Program-made: the position numbers and the translations under genes
Part shown: positions 51,976 to 64,000 of the stretch, one piece after another
Layout: each line of letters opens with the position of its first letter
Position numbering within the stretch: position 1 is the stretch's first letter
Notes under the pieces: model-generated
Seen by the model: only the letters and a program-made list of their open reading frames with translations
What the model was told of the DNA's origin: nothing
Databases searched by the model: none
Assembly: GCA_964036665.1 (NCBI GenBank)
Contig: OZ038527.1
Span: 11,563,835 to 11,627,834 of the forward strand
DNA length: 64,000 bases
Reading direction: 5' to 3'
Source of the DNA: Gordius sp. MW1
Taxonomy: Eukaryota > Nematomorpha > Gordioida > Gordea > Gordiidae

Positions 51976-54900
51976 ACCGTATTCATCCGATGAAAGTTGT
52001 CGTTTTCAGACGTTGTTTCCATGATAAAAAGTAAAAATTTATCAGAATCAGAAAACTATTACTTTGAAGTCATGATCGCATAGAGCAATTTTCAAAAATT
52101 AAGCACTCACGTTACGATACAACAAACTAATCGCAACAATAAAACGTTGTCTTTTGTCAAAATGATAGTTCTCGCAGCTTAAAACCTCTTTTCGGAAGTC
52201 AATCGAAGATAATAGGATTCTTAAATCGGTTTACTTTTATATATTTTTTCAAGCTCTTTCACATAGAATCGAAAAAAATAAATATTTTTACCTCAAAGTT
52301 TTTCACATTTTTTTCTTTCAACCGTATTCATCCGATGAAAGTTGTCGTTTTCAGACGTTGTTTCCATGATAAAAAGTAAAAATTTATCAGAATCAGAAAA
52401 CTATTACATCATGATCGCATAGAGCAATTTTCAAAAATTAAGCACTCACGTTACGATACAACAAACTAATCGCAACAATAAAACGTAGTCTTTTGTCAAA
52501 ATGATAGTTCTCGCAGCTTAAAACCTCTTTTCGGACGTCAATCGAGGATAATAGGATTCTCAAATCGGCTTACTTTTATATATTTTTTCAAGCTCTTTCA
52601 CATAGAATCGAAAAAAATAAATATTTTTACCTCAAAATTTTTCACATTTTTTTCTTTCAACCGTATTCATCCGATGAAAGTTGTCGTTTTCAGACGTTGT
52701 TTCCATGATAAAAAGTAAAAATTTATAAGAATCAGAAAACTATTACTTTAAAATCATGATCGCATAGAGCAATTTTCAAAAATTAAGCACTCACGTTTGA
52801 TACAACAAACTAATCGCAACAATAAAATGTTGTCTTTTGTCAAAATGATAGTTCTCGCAGCTTAAAACCTCTTTTCGGAAGTCAATCGAGGATAATAGGA
52901 TTCTCAAATTGGCTTATTTTTATATATTTTTTTACGCTCTTTCACATAGAATCGAAAAAAATGAATATTTTTACCTCAAAATTTTTCACATTTTTTTATT
53001 CAACCGTATTCATCCGATGAAAGTTGTCGTTTTCAGACGTTGTTTCCATGATAAAAAGTAAAAATTTATCAGAATCAGTAAAATTATTACTTTGAAGTCA
53101 TGATCGCATAGAGCAATTTTCAAAAATTAAGCACTCACGTTACGATACAACAAACTAATCGCAACAATAAAACGTTGTCTTTTGTCAAAATGATAGTTCT
53201 CGCAGCTTAAAACCTCTTTTCGGAAGTCAATCGAAGATAATAGGATTCTTAAATCGGTTTACTTTTATATATTTTTTCAAGCTCTTTCACATAGAATCGA
53301 AAAAAATAAATATTTTTACCTCAAAGTTTTTCACATTTTTTTCTTTCAACCGTATTCATCCGATGAAAGTTGTCGTTTTCAGACGTTGTTTCCATGATAA
53401 AAAGTAAAAATTTATCAGAATCAGAAAACTATTACTTTCAAATCATGATCGCATAGAGCAATTTTCAAAAATTAAGCACTCACGTTACGATACAACAAAC
53501 TAATCGCAACAATAAAACGTAGTCTTTTGTCAAAATGATAGTTCTCGCAGCTTAAAACCTCTTTTCGGACGTCAATCGAGGATAATAGGATTCTCAAATC
53601 GGCTTACTTTTATATATTTTTTCAAGCTCTTTCACATAGAATCGAAAAAAATAAATATTTTTACCTCAAAATTTTTCACATTTTTTTCTTTCAACCGTAT
53701 TCATCCGATGAAAGTTGTCGTTTTCAGACGTTGTTTCCATGATAAAAAGTAAAAATTTATAAGAATCAGAAAACTATTACTTTAAAATCATGATCGCATA
53801 GAGCAATTTTAAAAAATTAAGCACTCACGTTACGATACAACAAACTAATCGCAACAATAAAACGTTGTCTTTTGTCAAAATGATAGTTCTCGCAGCTTAA
53901 AACCTCTTTTCGGAAGTCAATCGAGGATAATAGGATTCTCAAATCACCTTACTTTTATATATTTTTTCAAGCTCTTTCACATAGAATCAAAAAAAAAAAT
54001 ATTTTTACCTCAAAGTTTTTCACATTTTTTTCTTCAACCGTATTCATCCGATGAAAGTTGTCGTTTACAGACCTTGTTTCCATGATAAAAAGTAAAAATT
54101 TATAAGAATCAGAAAACTATTACTTTAAAATCATGATCGCATAGAGCAATTTTCAAAAATTAAGCACTCACGTTACGATACAACAAACTAATCGCAACAA
54201 TAAAACGTTGTCTTTTGTCAAAATGATAGTTCTCGCAGCTTAAAACCTCTTTTCGGAAGTCAATCGAGGATAATAGGATTCTCAAATCACCTTACTTTTA
54301 TATATTTTTTCAAGCTCTTTCACATAAAATCGAAAAAAATAAATATTTTTACCTCAAAGTTTTTCACATTTTTTTCTTTCAACCGTATTCATCCGATGAA
54401 AGTTGTCGTTTTCAGACGTTGTTTCCATGATAAAAAGTAAAAATTTATCAGAATCAGAAAACTATTACTTTCAAATCATGATCGCATAGAGCAATTTTCA
54501 AAAATTAAGCACTCACGTTACGATACAACAAACTAATCGCAACAATAAAACGTAGTCTTTTGTCAAAATGATAGTTCTCGCAGCTTAAAACCTCTTTTCG
54601 GAAGTCAATCGAGGATAATAGGATTTTCAAATCGGCTTACTTTTATATATTTTTTCAAGCTCTTTCACATAGAATCGAAAAAAATAAATATTTTTACCTC
54701 AAAATTTTTCACATTTTTTTCTTTCAACCGTATTCATCCGATGAAAGTTGTCGTTTTCAGACGTTGTTTCCATGATAAAAAGTAAAAATTTATAAGAATC
54801 AGAAAACTATTACTTTAAAATCATGATCGCATAGAGCAATTTTCAAAAATTAAGCACTCACGTTACGATACAACAAACTAATCGCAACAATAAAACGTAG

Positions 54901-55755
54901 TCTTTTGTCAAAATGATAGTTCTCGCAGCTTAAAACCTCTTTTCGGAAGTCAATCGAGGGTAATAGGATTCTCAAATCGGCTTACTTTTATATATTTTTT
55001 CAAGCTCTTTCACATAGAATCGAAAAAAATAAATATTTTTACCTCAAAATTTTTCACATTTTTTTCTTTCAACCGTATTCATCCGATGAAAGTTGTCGTT
55101 TTCAGACGTTGTTTCGATGATAAAAAGTAAAAATTTATCAGAATCAGAAAACTATTACTTTGAAATCATGATTGCATAGAGCAGTTTTCAAAAAAGCACT
55201 CACGTTTGATACAACAAACTAATCGCAACAATAAAACGTTGTCTTTTGTCAAAATGATAGTTCTCGCAGCTTAAAACCTCTTTTCGGAAGTCAATCGAGG
55301 ATAATAGGATTGTCAAATTGGCTTATTTTTATATATTTTTGTACGCTCTTTCACATAGAATCAAAAAAATGAATATTTTTACCGCAAAATTTTTCACATT
55401 TTTTTATTCAACCGTATTCATCCGATGAAAGTTGTCGTTTTCAGACGTTGTTTCCATGATAAAAAGTAAAAATTTATCAGAATCAGAAAACTATTACTTT
55501 CAAATCATGATCGCATAGAGCAATTTTCAAAAATTAAGCACTCACGTTACGATACAACAAACTAATCGCAACAATAAAACGTAGTCTTTTGTCAAAGTGA
55601 TAGTTCTCGCAGCTTAAAACCTCTTTTCGGAAGTCAATCGAGGATAATAGGATTCTCAAATCGGCTTACTTTTTTATATTTTTTAAAGCTCTTTCACATA
55701 GAATCGAAAAAAATAAATATTTTTACCTCAAAATTTTTTACATTTTTTTCTTTCA
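51976..55755. repeat. HOR region F, copy 2 (11 units, 3780 bp)
   Basis: Unit starts at 51976, 52321, 52660, 53003, 53349, 53694, 54037, 54382, 54727, 55072 and 55411. It has the same mark order as copy 1. GTTTCGATG and CAAAGTGATAG each lie 3779 bp after copy 1. The 6-bp loss TTACATCATGATC recurs near 52404. Confidence 0.9.
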
Positions 55756-58700
55756 ACCGTATTCATCCGATGAAAGTTGTCGTTTTCAGACGTTGTTTCC
55801 ATGATAAAAAGTAAAAATTTATCAGAATCAGAAAACTATTACTTTCAAATCATGATTGCATAGAGCAGTTTTCAAAAATTAAGCACTCACGTTTGATACA
55901 ACAAACTAATCGCAACATTAAAACGTTGTCTTTTGTCAAAATGATAGTTCTCGCAGCTTAAAACCTCTTTTCGGAAGTCAATCGAGGATAATAGGATTGT
56001 CAAATTGGCTTATTTTTATATATTTTTTTACGCTCTTTCACATAGAATCAAAAAAATGAATATTTTTACCTCAAAATTTTTCACATTTTTTTATTCAACC
56101 GTATTCATCCGATGAAAGTTGTCGCTTTCAGACGTTGTTTCCATGATAAAAAGTAAAAATTTATCAGAATCAGATAACTATTACTTTGAAGTCATGATCG
56201 CATAGAGCAATTTTCAAAAATTAAGCACTCACGTTACGATACAACAAACTAATCGCAACAATAAAACGTAGTCTTTTGTCAAAATGATAGTTCTCGCAGC
56301 TTAAAACCTCTTTTCGGACGTCAATCGAGGATAATAGGATTCTCAAATCGGCTTACTTTTATATATTTTTTCAAGCTCTTTCACATAGAATCGAAAAAAA
56401 TAAATATTTTTACCTCAAAATTTTTCACATTTTTTTCTTTCAACCGTATTCATCCGATGAAAGTTGTCGTTTTCAGACGTTGTTTCCATGATAAAAAGTA
56501 AAAATTTATAAGAATCAGAAAACTATTACTTTAAAATCATGATCGCATAGAGCAATTTTCAAAAATTAAGCACTCACGTTTGATACAACAAACTAATCGC
56601 AACAATAAAATGTTGTCTTTTGTCAAAATGATAGTTCTCGCAGCTTAAAACCTCTTTTCGGAAGTCAATCGAGGATAATAGGATTCTCAAATTGGCTTAT
56701 TTTTATATATTTTTTTACGCTCTTTCACATAGAATCGAAAAAAATGAATATTTTTACCTCAAAATTTTTCACATTTTTTTATTCAACCGTATTCATCCGA
56801 TGAAAGTTGTCGTTTTCAGACGTTGTTTCCATGATAAAAAGTAAAAATTTATCAGAATCAGTAAAATTATTACTTTGAAGTCATGATCGCATAGAGCAAT
56901 TTTCAAAAATTAAGCACTCACGTTACGATACAACAAACTAATCGCAACAATAAAACGTTGTCTTTTGTCAAAATGATAGTTCTCGCAGCTTAAAACCTCT
57001 TTTCGGAAGTCAATCGAAGATAATAGGATTCTTAAATCGGTTTACTTTTATATATTTTTTCAAGCTCTTTCACATAGAATCGAAAAAAATAAATATTTTT
57101 ACCTCAAAGTTTTTCACATTTTTTTCTTTCAACCGTATTCATCCGATGAAAGTTGTCGTTTTCAGACGTTGTTTCCATGATAAAAAGTAAAAATTTATCA
57201 GAATCAGAAAACTATTACTTTCAAATCATGATCGCATAGAGCAATTTTCAAAAATTAAGCACTCACGTTACGATACAACAAACTAATCGCAACAATAAAA
57301 CGTAGTCTTTTGTCAAAATGATAGTTCTCGCAGCTTAAAACCTCTTTTCGGACGTCAATCGAGGATAATAGGATTCTCAAATCGGCTTACTTTTATATAT
57401 TTTTTCAAGCTCTTTCACATAGAATCAAAAAAAAAAATATTTTTACCTCAAAGTTTTTCACATTTTTTTCTTCAACCGTATTCATCCGATGAAAGTTGTC
57501 GTTTACAGACCTTGTTTCCATGATAAAAAGTAAAAATTTATAAGAATCAGAAAACTATTACTTTAAAATCATGATCGCATAGAGCAATTTTCAAAAATTA
57601 AGCACTCACGTTACGATACAACAAACTAATCGCAACAATAAAACGTTGTCTTTTGTCAAAATGATAGTTCTCGCAGCTTAAAACCTCTTTTCGGAAGTCA
57701 ATCGAGGATAATAGGATTCTCAAATCACCTTACTTTTATATATTTTTTCAAGCTCTTTCACATAAAATCGAAAAAAATAAATATTTTTACCTCAAAGTTT
57801 TTCACATTTTTTTCTTTCAACCGTATTCATCCGATGAAAGTTGTCGTTTTCAGACGTTGTTTCCATGATAAAAAGTAAAAATTTATCAGAATCAGAAAAC
57901 TATTACTTTCAAATCATGATCGCATAGAGCAATTTTCAAAAATTAAGCACTCACGTTACGATACAACAAACTAATCGCAACAATAAAACGTAGTCTTTTG
58001 TCAAAATGATAGTTCTCGCAGCTTAAAACCTCTTTTCGGAAGTCAATCGAGGATAATAGGATTTTCAAATCGGCTTACTTTTATATATTTTTTCAAGCTC
58101 TTTCACATAGAATCGAAAAAAATAAATATTTTTACCTCAAAATTTTTCACATTTTTTTCTTTCAACCGTATTCATCCGATGAAAGTTGTCGTTTTCAGAC
58201 GTTGTTTCCATGATAAAAAGTAAAAATTTATAAGAATCAGAAAACTATTACTTTAAAATCATGATCGCATAGAGCAATTTTCAAAAATTAAGCACTCACG
58301 TTACGATACAACAAACTAATCGCAACAATAAAACGTAGTCTTTTGTCAAAATGATAGTTCTCGCAGCTTAAAACCTCTTTTCGGAAGTCAATCGAGGGTA
58401 ATAGGATTCTCAAATCGGCTTACTTTTATATATTTTTTCAAGCTCTTTCACATAGAATCGAAAAAAATAAATATTTTTACCTCAAAATTTTTCACATTTT
58501 TTTCTTTCAACCGTATTCATCCGATGAAAGTTGTCGTTTTCAGACGTTGTTTCGATGATAAAAAGTAAAAATTTATCAGAATCAGAAAACTATTACTTTG
58601 AAATCATGATTGCATAGAGCAGTTTTCAAAAAAGCACTCACGTTTGATACAACAAACTAATCGCAACAATAAAACGTTGTCTTTTGTCAAAATGATAGTT

Positions 58701-59193
58701 CTCGCAGCTTAAAACCTCTTTTCGGAAGTCAATCGAGGATAATAGGATTGTCAAATTGGCTTATTTTTATATATTTTTGTACGCTCTTTCACATAGAATC
58801 AAAAAAATGAATATTTTTACCGCAAAATTTTTCACATTTTTTTATTCAACCGTATTCATCCGATGAAAGTTGTCGTTTTCAGACGTTGTTTCCATGATAA
58901 AAAGTAAAAATTTATCAGAATCAGAAAACTATTACTTTCAAATCATGATCGCATAGAGCAATTTTCAAAAATTAAGCACTCACGTTACGATACAACAAAC
59001 TAATCGCAACAATAAAACGTAGTCTTTTGTCAAAGTGATAGTTCTCGCAGCTTAAAACCTCTTTTCGGAAGTCAATCGAGGATAATAGGATTCTCAAATC
59101 GGCTTACTTTTTTATATTTTTTAAAGCTCTTTCACATAGAATCGAAAAAAATAAATATTTTTACCTCAAAATTTTTTACATTTTTTTCTTTCA
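55756..59193. repeat. HOR region F, copy 3 (10 units, 3438 bp)
   Basis: Unit starts at 55756, 56098, 56443, 56786, 57132, 57475, 57820, 58165, 58510 and 58849. GTTTCGATG lies 3438 bp after copy 2, a difference of 341 bp or one unit. The lost unit corresponds to 53694. The unit at 57132 begins like 53349 but ends in the long A run that precedes 54037, so the junction is near 57400-57435. It opens with the AACATTAAAACG unit shared with 35210. Confidence 0.9.
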
Positions 59194-61604
59194 ACCGTAT
59201 TCATCCGATGAAAGTTGTCGTTTTCAGACGTTGTTTCCATGATAAAAAGTAAAAATTTATCAGAATCAGAAAACTATTACTTTCAAATCATGATTGCATA
59301 GAGCAGTTTTCAAAAATTAAGCACTCACGTTTGATACAACAAACTAATCGCAACATTAAAACGTTGTCTTTTGTCAAAATGATAGTTCTCGCAGCTTAAA
59401 ACCTCTTTTCGGAAGTCAATCGAGGATAATAGGATTCTCAAATTGGCTTATTTTTATATATTTTTTTACGCTCTTTCACATAGAATCGAAAAAAATTAAT
59501 ATTTTTACCTCAAAATTTTTCACATTTTTTTATTCAACCGTATTCATCCGATGAAAGTTGTCGCTTTCAGACGTTGTTTCCATGATAAAAAGTAAAAATT
59601 TATCAGAATCAGATAACTATTACTTTGAAGTCATGATCGCATAGAGCAATTTTCAAAAATTAAGCACTCACGTTACGATACAACAAACTAATCGCAACAA
59701 TAAAACGTAGTCTTTTGTCAAAATGATAGTTCTCGCAGCTTAAAACCTCTTTTCGGACGTCAATCGAGGATAATAGGATTCTCAAATCGGCTTACTTTTA
59801 TATATTTTTTCAAGCTCTTTCACATAGAATCGAAAAAAATAAATATTTTTACCTCAAAATTTTTCACATTTTTTTCTTTCAACCGTATTCATCCGATGAA
59901 AGTTGTCGTTTTCAGACGTTGTTTCCATGATAAAAAGTAAAAATTTATAAGAATCAGAAAACTATTACTTTAAAATCATGATCGCATAGAGCAATTTTCA
60001 AAAATTAAGCACTCACGTTACGATACAACAAACTAATCGCAACAATAAAACGTTGTCTTTTGTCAAAATGATAGTTCTCGCAGCTTAAAACCTCTTTTCG
60101 GAAGTCAATCGAGGATAATAGGATTCTCAAATCACCTTACTTTTATATATTTTTTCAAGCTCTTTCACATAAAATCGAAAAAAATAAATATTTTTACCTC
60201 AAAGTTTTTCACATTTTTTTCTTTCAACCGTATTCATCCGATGAAAGTTGTCGTTTTCAGACGTTGTTTCCATGATAAAAAGTAAAAATTTATCAGAATC
60301 AGAAAACTATTACTTTCAAATCATGATCGCATAGAGCAATTTTCAAAAATTAAGCACTCACGTTACGATACAACAAACTAATCGCAACAATAAAATGTTG
60401 TCTTTTGTCAAAATGATAGTTCTCGCAGCTTAAAACCTCTTTTCGGAAGTCAATCGAGGATAATAGGATTCTCAAATTGGCTTATTTTTATATATTTTTT
60501 TACGCTCTTTCACATAGAATCGAAAAAAATGAATATTTTTACCTCAAAATTTTTCACATTTTTTTATTCAACCGTATTCATCCGATGAAATTTGTCGCTT
60601 TCAGACGTTGTTTCCATGATAAAAAGTAAAAATTTATCAGAATCAGAAAACTATTACTTTGAAGTCATGATCGCATAGAGCAATTTTCAAAAATTAAGCA
60701 CTCACGTTACGATACAACAAACTAATCGCAACAATAAAACGTTGTCTTTTGTCAAAATGATAGTTCTCGCAGCTTAAAACCTCTTTTCGGAAGTCAATCA
60801 AAGATAATAGGATTCTTAAATCGGTTTACTTTTATATATTTTTTCAAGCTCTTTCACATAGAATCGAAAAAAATAAATATTTTTACCTCAAAGTTTTTTA
60901 CATTTTTTTCTTTCAACCGTATTCATCCGATGAAAGTTGTCGTTTTCAGACGTTGTTTCCATGATAAAAAGTAAAAATTTATCAGAATCAGAAGACTATT
61001 ACTTTCAAATCATGATCGCATAGAGCAATTTTCAAAAATTAAGCACTCACGTTACGATACAACAAACTAATCGCAACAATAAAACGTAGTCTTTTGTCAA
61101 AATGATAGTTCTCGCAGCTTAAAACCTCTTTTCGGACGTCAATCGAGGATAATAGGATTCTCAAATCGGCTTACTTTTATATATTTTTTCAAGCTCTTTC
61201 ACATAGAATCGAAAAAAATAAATATTTTTACCTCAAAATTTTTCACATTTTTTTCTTTCAACCGTATTCATCCGATGAAAGTTGTCGTTTTCAGACGTTG
61301 TTTCCATGATAAAAAGTAAAAATTTATAAGAATCAGAAAACTATTACTTTAAAATCATGATCGCATAGAGCAATTTTCAAAAACTAAGCACTCACGTTAC
61401 GATACAACAAACTAATCGCAACAATAAAACGTTGTCTTTTGTCAAAATGATAGTTCTCGCAGCTTAAAACCTCTTTTCGGAAGTCAATCGAGGATAATAG
61501 GATTCTCAAATCACCTTACTTTTATATATTTTTTCAAGCTCTTTCACATAGAATCAAAAAAAATAAATATTTTTACCTCAAAGTTTTTCACATTTTTTTC
61601 TTCA
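59194..61604. repeat. HOR region F, copy 4, rearranged (7 units)
   Basis: Unit starts at 59194, 59537, 59882, 60227, 60571, 60916 and 61261. The first three match 55756, 56098 and 56443 at 3438-3439 bp. From 60227 the order breaks: that unit has the head of the 57820 type (ACTTTCAAATC) but an AAAATGTTGTC and TTTTTTTACG tail. The unit at 60571 carries GAAATTTGTCGC and CAATCAAAGATAA, and 60916 carries AGAAGACTATT. Confidence 0.8.
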
Positions 61605-64000
61605 ACCGTATTCATCCGATGAAAGTTGTCGTTTTCAGACGTTGTTTCCATGATAAAAAGTAAAAATTTATAAGAATCAGAAAATTATTACTTTAAAATC
61701 ATGATCTAATAGAGCAATTTTCAAAAATTAAGCACTCACGTTACGATACAACAAACTAATCGCAACAATAAAACGTTGTCTTTTGTCAAAATGATAGTTC
61801 TCGCAGCTTAAAACCTCTTTTCGGAAGTCAATCGAGGATAATATCTCAAATTGGCTTATTTTTATATATTTTTTTACGCTCTTTCACATAGAATCGAAAA
61901 AAATGAATATTTTTACCTCAAAATTTTTCACATTTTTTTCTTTCAACCGTATTCATCCGATGAAAGTTGTCGTTTTCAGACGTTGTTTCCATGATAAAAA
62001 GTAAAAATTTATAAGAATCAGAAAACTATTACTTTAAAATCATGATCGCATAGAGCAATTTTCAAAAATTAAGCACTCACGTTACGATACAACAAACTAA
62101 TCGCAACAATAAAACGTTGTCTTTTGTCAAAATGATAGTTCTCGCAGCTTAAAACCTCTTTTCGGAAGTCAATCGAGGATAATAGGATTCTCAAATCACC
62201 TTACTTTTATATATTTTTTCAAGCTCTTTCACATAGAATCAAAAAAAATAAATATTTTTACCTCAAAGTTTTTCACATTTTTTTATTCAACCGTATTCAT
62301 CCGATGAAAGTTGTCGTTTTCAGACGTTGTTTCCATGATAAAAAGTAAAAATTTATCAGAATCAGAAAACTATTACTTTGAAGTCATGATCGCATAGAGC
62401 AGTTTTCAAAAATTAATCACTCACGTTTGATACAACAAACTAATCGCAACAATAAAACGTTGTCTTTTGTCAAAATGATAGTTCTCGCAGCTTAAAACCT
62501 CTTTTCGGAAGTCAATCGAGGATAATAGGATTCTCAAATCGGCTTACTTTTATATATTTTTTCAAGCTCTTTCACATAGAATCAAAAAAAATAAATATTT
62601 TTACCTCAAAGTTTTTCACATTTTTTTATTCAACCGTATTCATCCGATGAAAGTTGTCGTTTTCAGACGTTGTTTCCATGATAAAAAGTAAAAATTTATC
62701 AGAATCAGAAAACTATTACTTTGAAGTCATGATCGCATAGAGCAGTTTTCAAAAATTAATCACTCACGTTTGATACAACAAACTAATCGCAACAATAAAA
62801 CGTTGTCTTTTGTCAAAATGATAGTTCTCGCAGCTTAAAACCTCTTTTCGGAAGTCAATCGAGGATAATAGGATTCTCAAATCGGCTTACTTTTATATAT
62901 TTTTTCAAGCTCTTTCACATAGAATCGAAAAAAATGAATATTTTTACCTCAAAGTTTTTCACATTTTTTTCTTTCAACCGTATTCATCCGATGAAAGTTG
63001 TCGTTTTCAGACGTTGTTTCCATGATAAAAAGTAAAAATTTATCAGAATCAGAAAACTATTACTTTGAAGTCATGATCGCATAGAGCAGTTTTCAAAAAT
63101 TAATCACTCACGTTTGATACAACAAACTAATCGCAACAATAAAACGTTGTCTTTTGTCAAAATGATAGTTCTCGCAGCTTAAAACCTCTTTTCGGAAGTC
63201 AATCGAGGATAATAGGATTCTCAAATCGGCTTACTTTTATATATTTTTTCAAGCTCTTTCACATAGAATCGAAAAAAATGAATATTTTTACCTCAAAGTT
63301 TTTCACATTTTTTTCTTTCAACCGTATTCATCCGATGAAAGTTGTCGTTTTCAGACGTTGTTTCCATGATGAAAAGTAAAAATTTATCAGAATCAGAAAA
63401 CTATTACTTTCAAATCATGATCGCATAGAGCAATTTTCAAAAATTAAGCACTCACGTTACGATACAACAAACTAATCGCAACAATAAAACGTAGTCTTTT
63501 GTCAAAATGATAGTTCTCGCAGCTTAAAACCTCTTTTCGGAAGTCAATCGAGGATAATAGGATTCTCAAATCGGCTTACTTTTATATATTTTTTCAAGCT
63601 CTTTCACATAGAATCGAAAAAAATAAATATTTTTACCTCAAAATTTTTTACATTTTTTTCTTTCAACCGTATTCATCCGATGAAAGTTGTCGTTTTCAGA
63701 CGTTGTTTCCATGATAAAAAGTAAAAATTTATAAGAATCAGAAAACTATTACTTTAAAATCATGATCTAATAGAGCAATTTTCAAAAATTAAGCACTCAC
63801 GTTACGATACAACAAACTAATCGCAACAATAAAACGTTGTCTTTTGTCAAAATGATAGTTCTCGCAGCTTAAAACCTCTTTTCGGAAGTCAATCGAGGAT
63901 AATATCTCAAATTGGCTTATTTTTATATATTTTTTTACGCTCTTTCACATAGAATCGAAAAAAATGAATATTTTTACCTCAAAATTTTTCACATTTTTTT
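61605..64000. repeat. HOR region G (6 units, 2061 bp, cut by window end)
   Basis: Unit starts at 61605, 61946, 62290, 62633, 62977, 63321 and 63666. The mark ATGATCTAATAGAGC and the GGAT loss occur in the unit at 61605 and again at 63666, a 2061-bp period of six units. Only one repeat of this period is visible before the window ends, so the HOR is provisional. Confidence 0.7.
62290..63320. repeat. Three near-identical single units (about 344 bp each)
   Basis: Units 62290, 62633 and 62977 share TTTGAAGTCATGATCGC followed by AGCAGTTTTC and the rare AATTAATCACTCACG in place of AATTAAGCACTCACG. They differ mainly in the tail: AATCAAAAAAAATAAAT then ATTCAACC in the first, AATCGAAAAAAATGAAT then CTTTCAACC in the next two. 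This is amplification of single units rather than of an HOR. Confidence 0.88.

Larger units (their letters stand above)
1..64000. repeat. Satellite DNA array, ~342-bp unit, about 187 units, no interruption
   Basis: Every stretch of the window is a copy of the same AT-rich unit. With ACCGTATTC as unit start, the first start is at 34 and the last at 63666, giving 186 intervals of mean 342.1 bp, mostly 339, 340, 344 or 345 bp. All units have the same orientation; I saw no inverted unit. Differences between units are single-base changes and a small set of recurring short indels. These are a 3-bp TTA loss before GCACTCACG, a 4-bp GGAT loss giving ATATCTCAAAT, a 1-bp change in GTTTGAT/GTTGCGAT/GTTACGAT, and the tail form ATTCAACC versus CTTTCAACC. 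Stop codons in all frames exclude a coding role. No tRNA, rRNA, transposon end or unique flank is visible. Satellite identity is certain; placement in centromeric or pericentromeric heterochromatin is inference from array size and HOR order. Confidence 0.99.

Noticed and set aside
1-64000. CRISPR array
   Set aside because: The repeats are about 342 bp and contiguous, with no unique spacers between short repeats, and no cas genes are present.
1-64000. Transposon or retroelement remains
   Set aside because: I found no long terminal repeats, terminal inverted repeats, target-site duplications or coding fragments of a transposase or reverse transcriptase. All length changes are explained by short indels or whole-unit gain and loss.
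1-64000. Telomeric repeats (TTAGG/TTAGGG type)
   Set aside because: No run of such repeats is present anywhere in the window.

Overview
The whole 64 kb window is one uninterrupted tandem array of a single AT-rich satellite DNA family. I see no protein-coding gene, RNA gene, transposon, CRISPR array or unique sequence in it. The repeat unit is about 342 bp. Taking the conserved string ACCGTATTC as unit start, I counted 187 starts from 34 to 63666, a mean spacing of 342.1 bp with a usual range of 336-346. All units lie head to tail in one orientation. A hand count on a typical 344-bp unit gives about 29% GC and no CpG depletion (11 CpG seen, about 7 expected). Such an array points to pericentromeric or centromeric heterochromatin of a eukaryote. 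The CpG content fits a lineage without heavy germline CpG methylation, such as many insects or nematodes, better than a vertebrate or flowering plant. I cannot name the species.

Above the unit there is a clear higher-order repeat (HOR) structure that changes along the window. Region A (1-5415) is a 6-unit HOR of exactly 2055 bp, 2.6 copies. Regions B and C (5416-24904) form a mosaic of two sub-cassettes: B carries AGCTGTCG and CGAACATA marks; C carries GTACAAA, GCCTTAAG and GTTTACAG marks. Here successive copies differ by gain or loss of whole units (9, 9, 10 and 12 units for C). Region D (24905-35140) is a 10-unit HOR of exactly 3412 bp, three complete near-identical copies. At 35141-38286 C-type sequence resumes, matching 23.2-26.3 kb at an offset of 12288 bp. 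Region E (38287-48201) has copies of 10, 8 and 10 units. Region F (48202-61604) has an 11-unit HOR of about 3779 bp that loses one unit to become 3438 bp. Region G (61605-64000) has a 2061-bp, 6-unit period and a run of three near-identical single units.

In D and E much of the array is built of a 684-bp dimer alternating a 339-bp and a 345-bp unit type. Within a unit, two blocks are strongly conserved. One holds a 13-bp palindrome (TTCATCcGATGAA); the other holds an inverted repeat whose left arm comes in three allelic forms. The last part of the unit is a series of A/T tracts. These are candidate protein-binding or DNA-shape elements, but function is inference only. The structure as a whole reads as a record of unequal crossing-over, with at least seven copy-number events whose junctions can be placed to a single unit.
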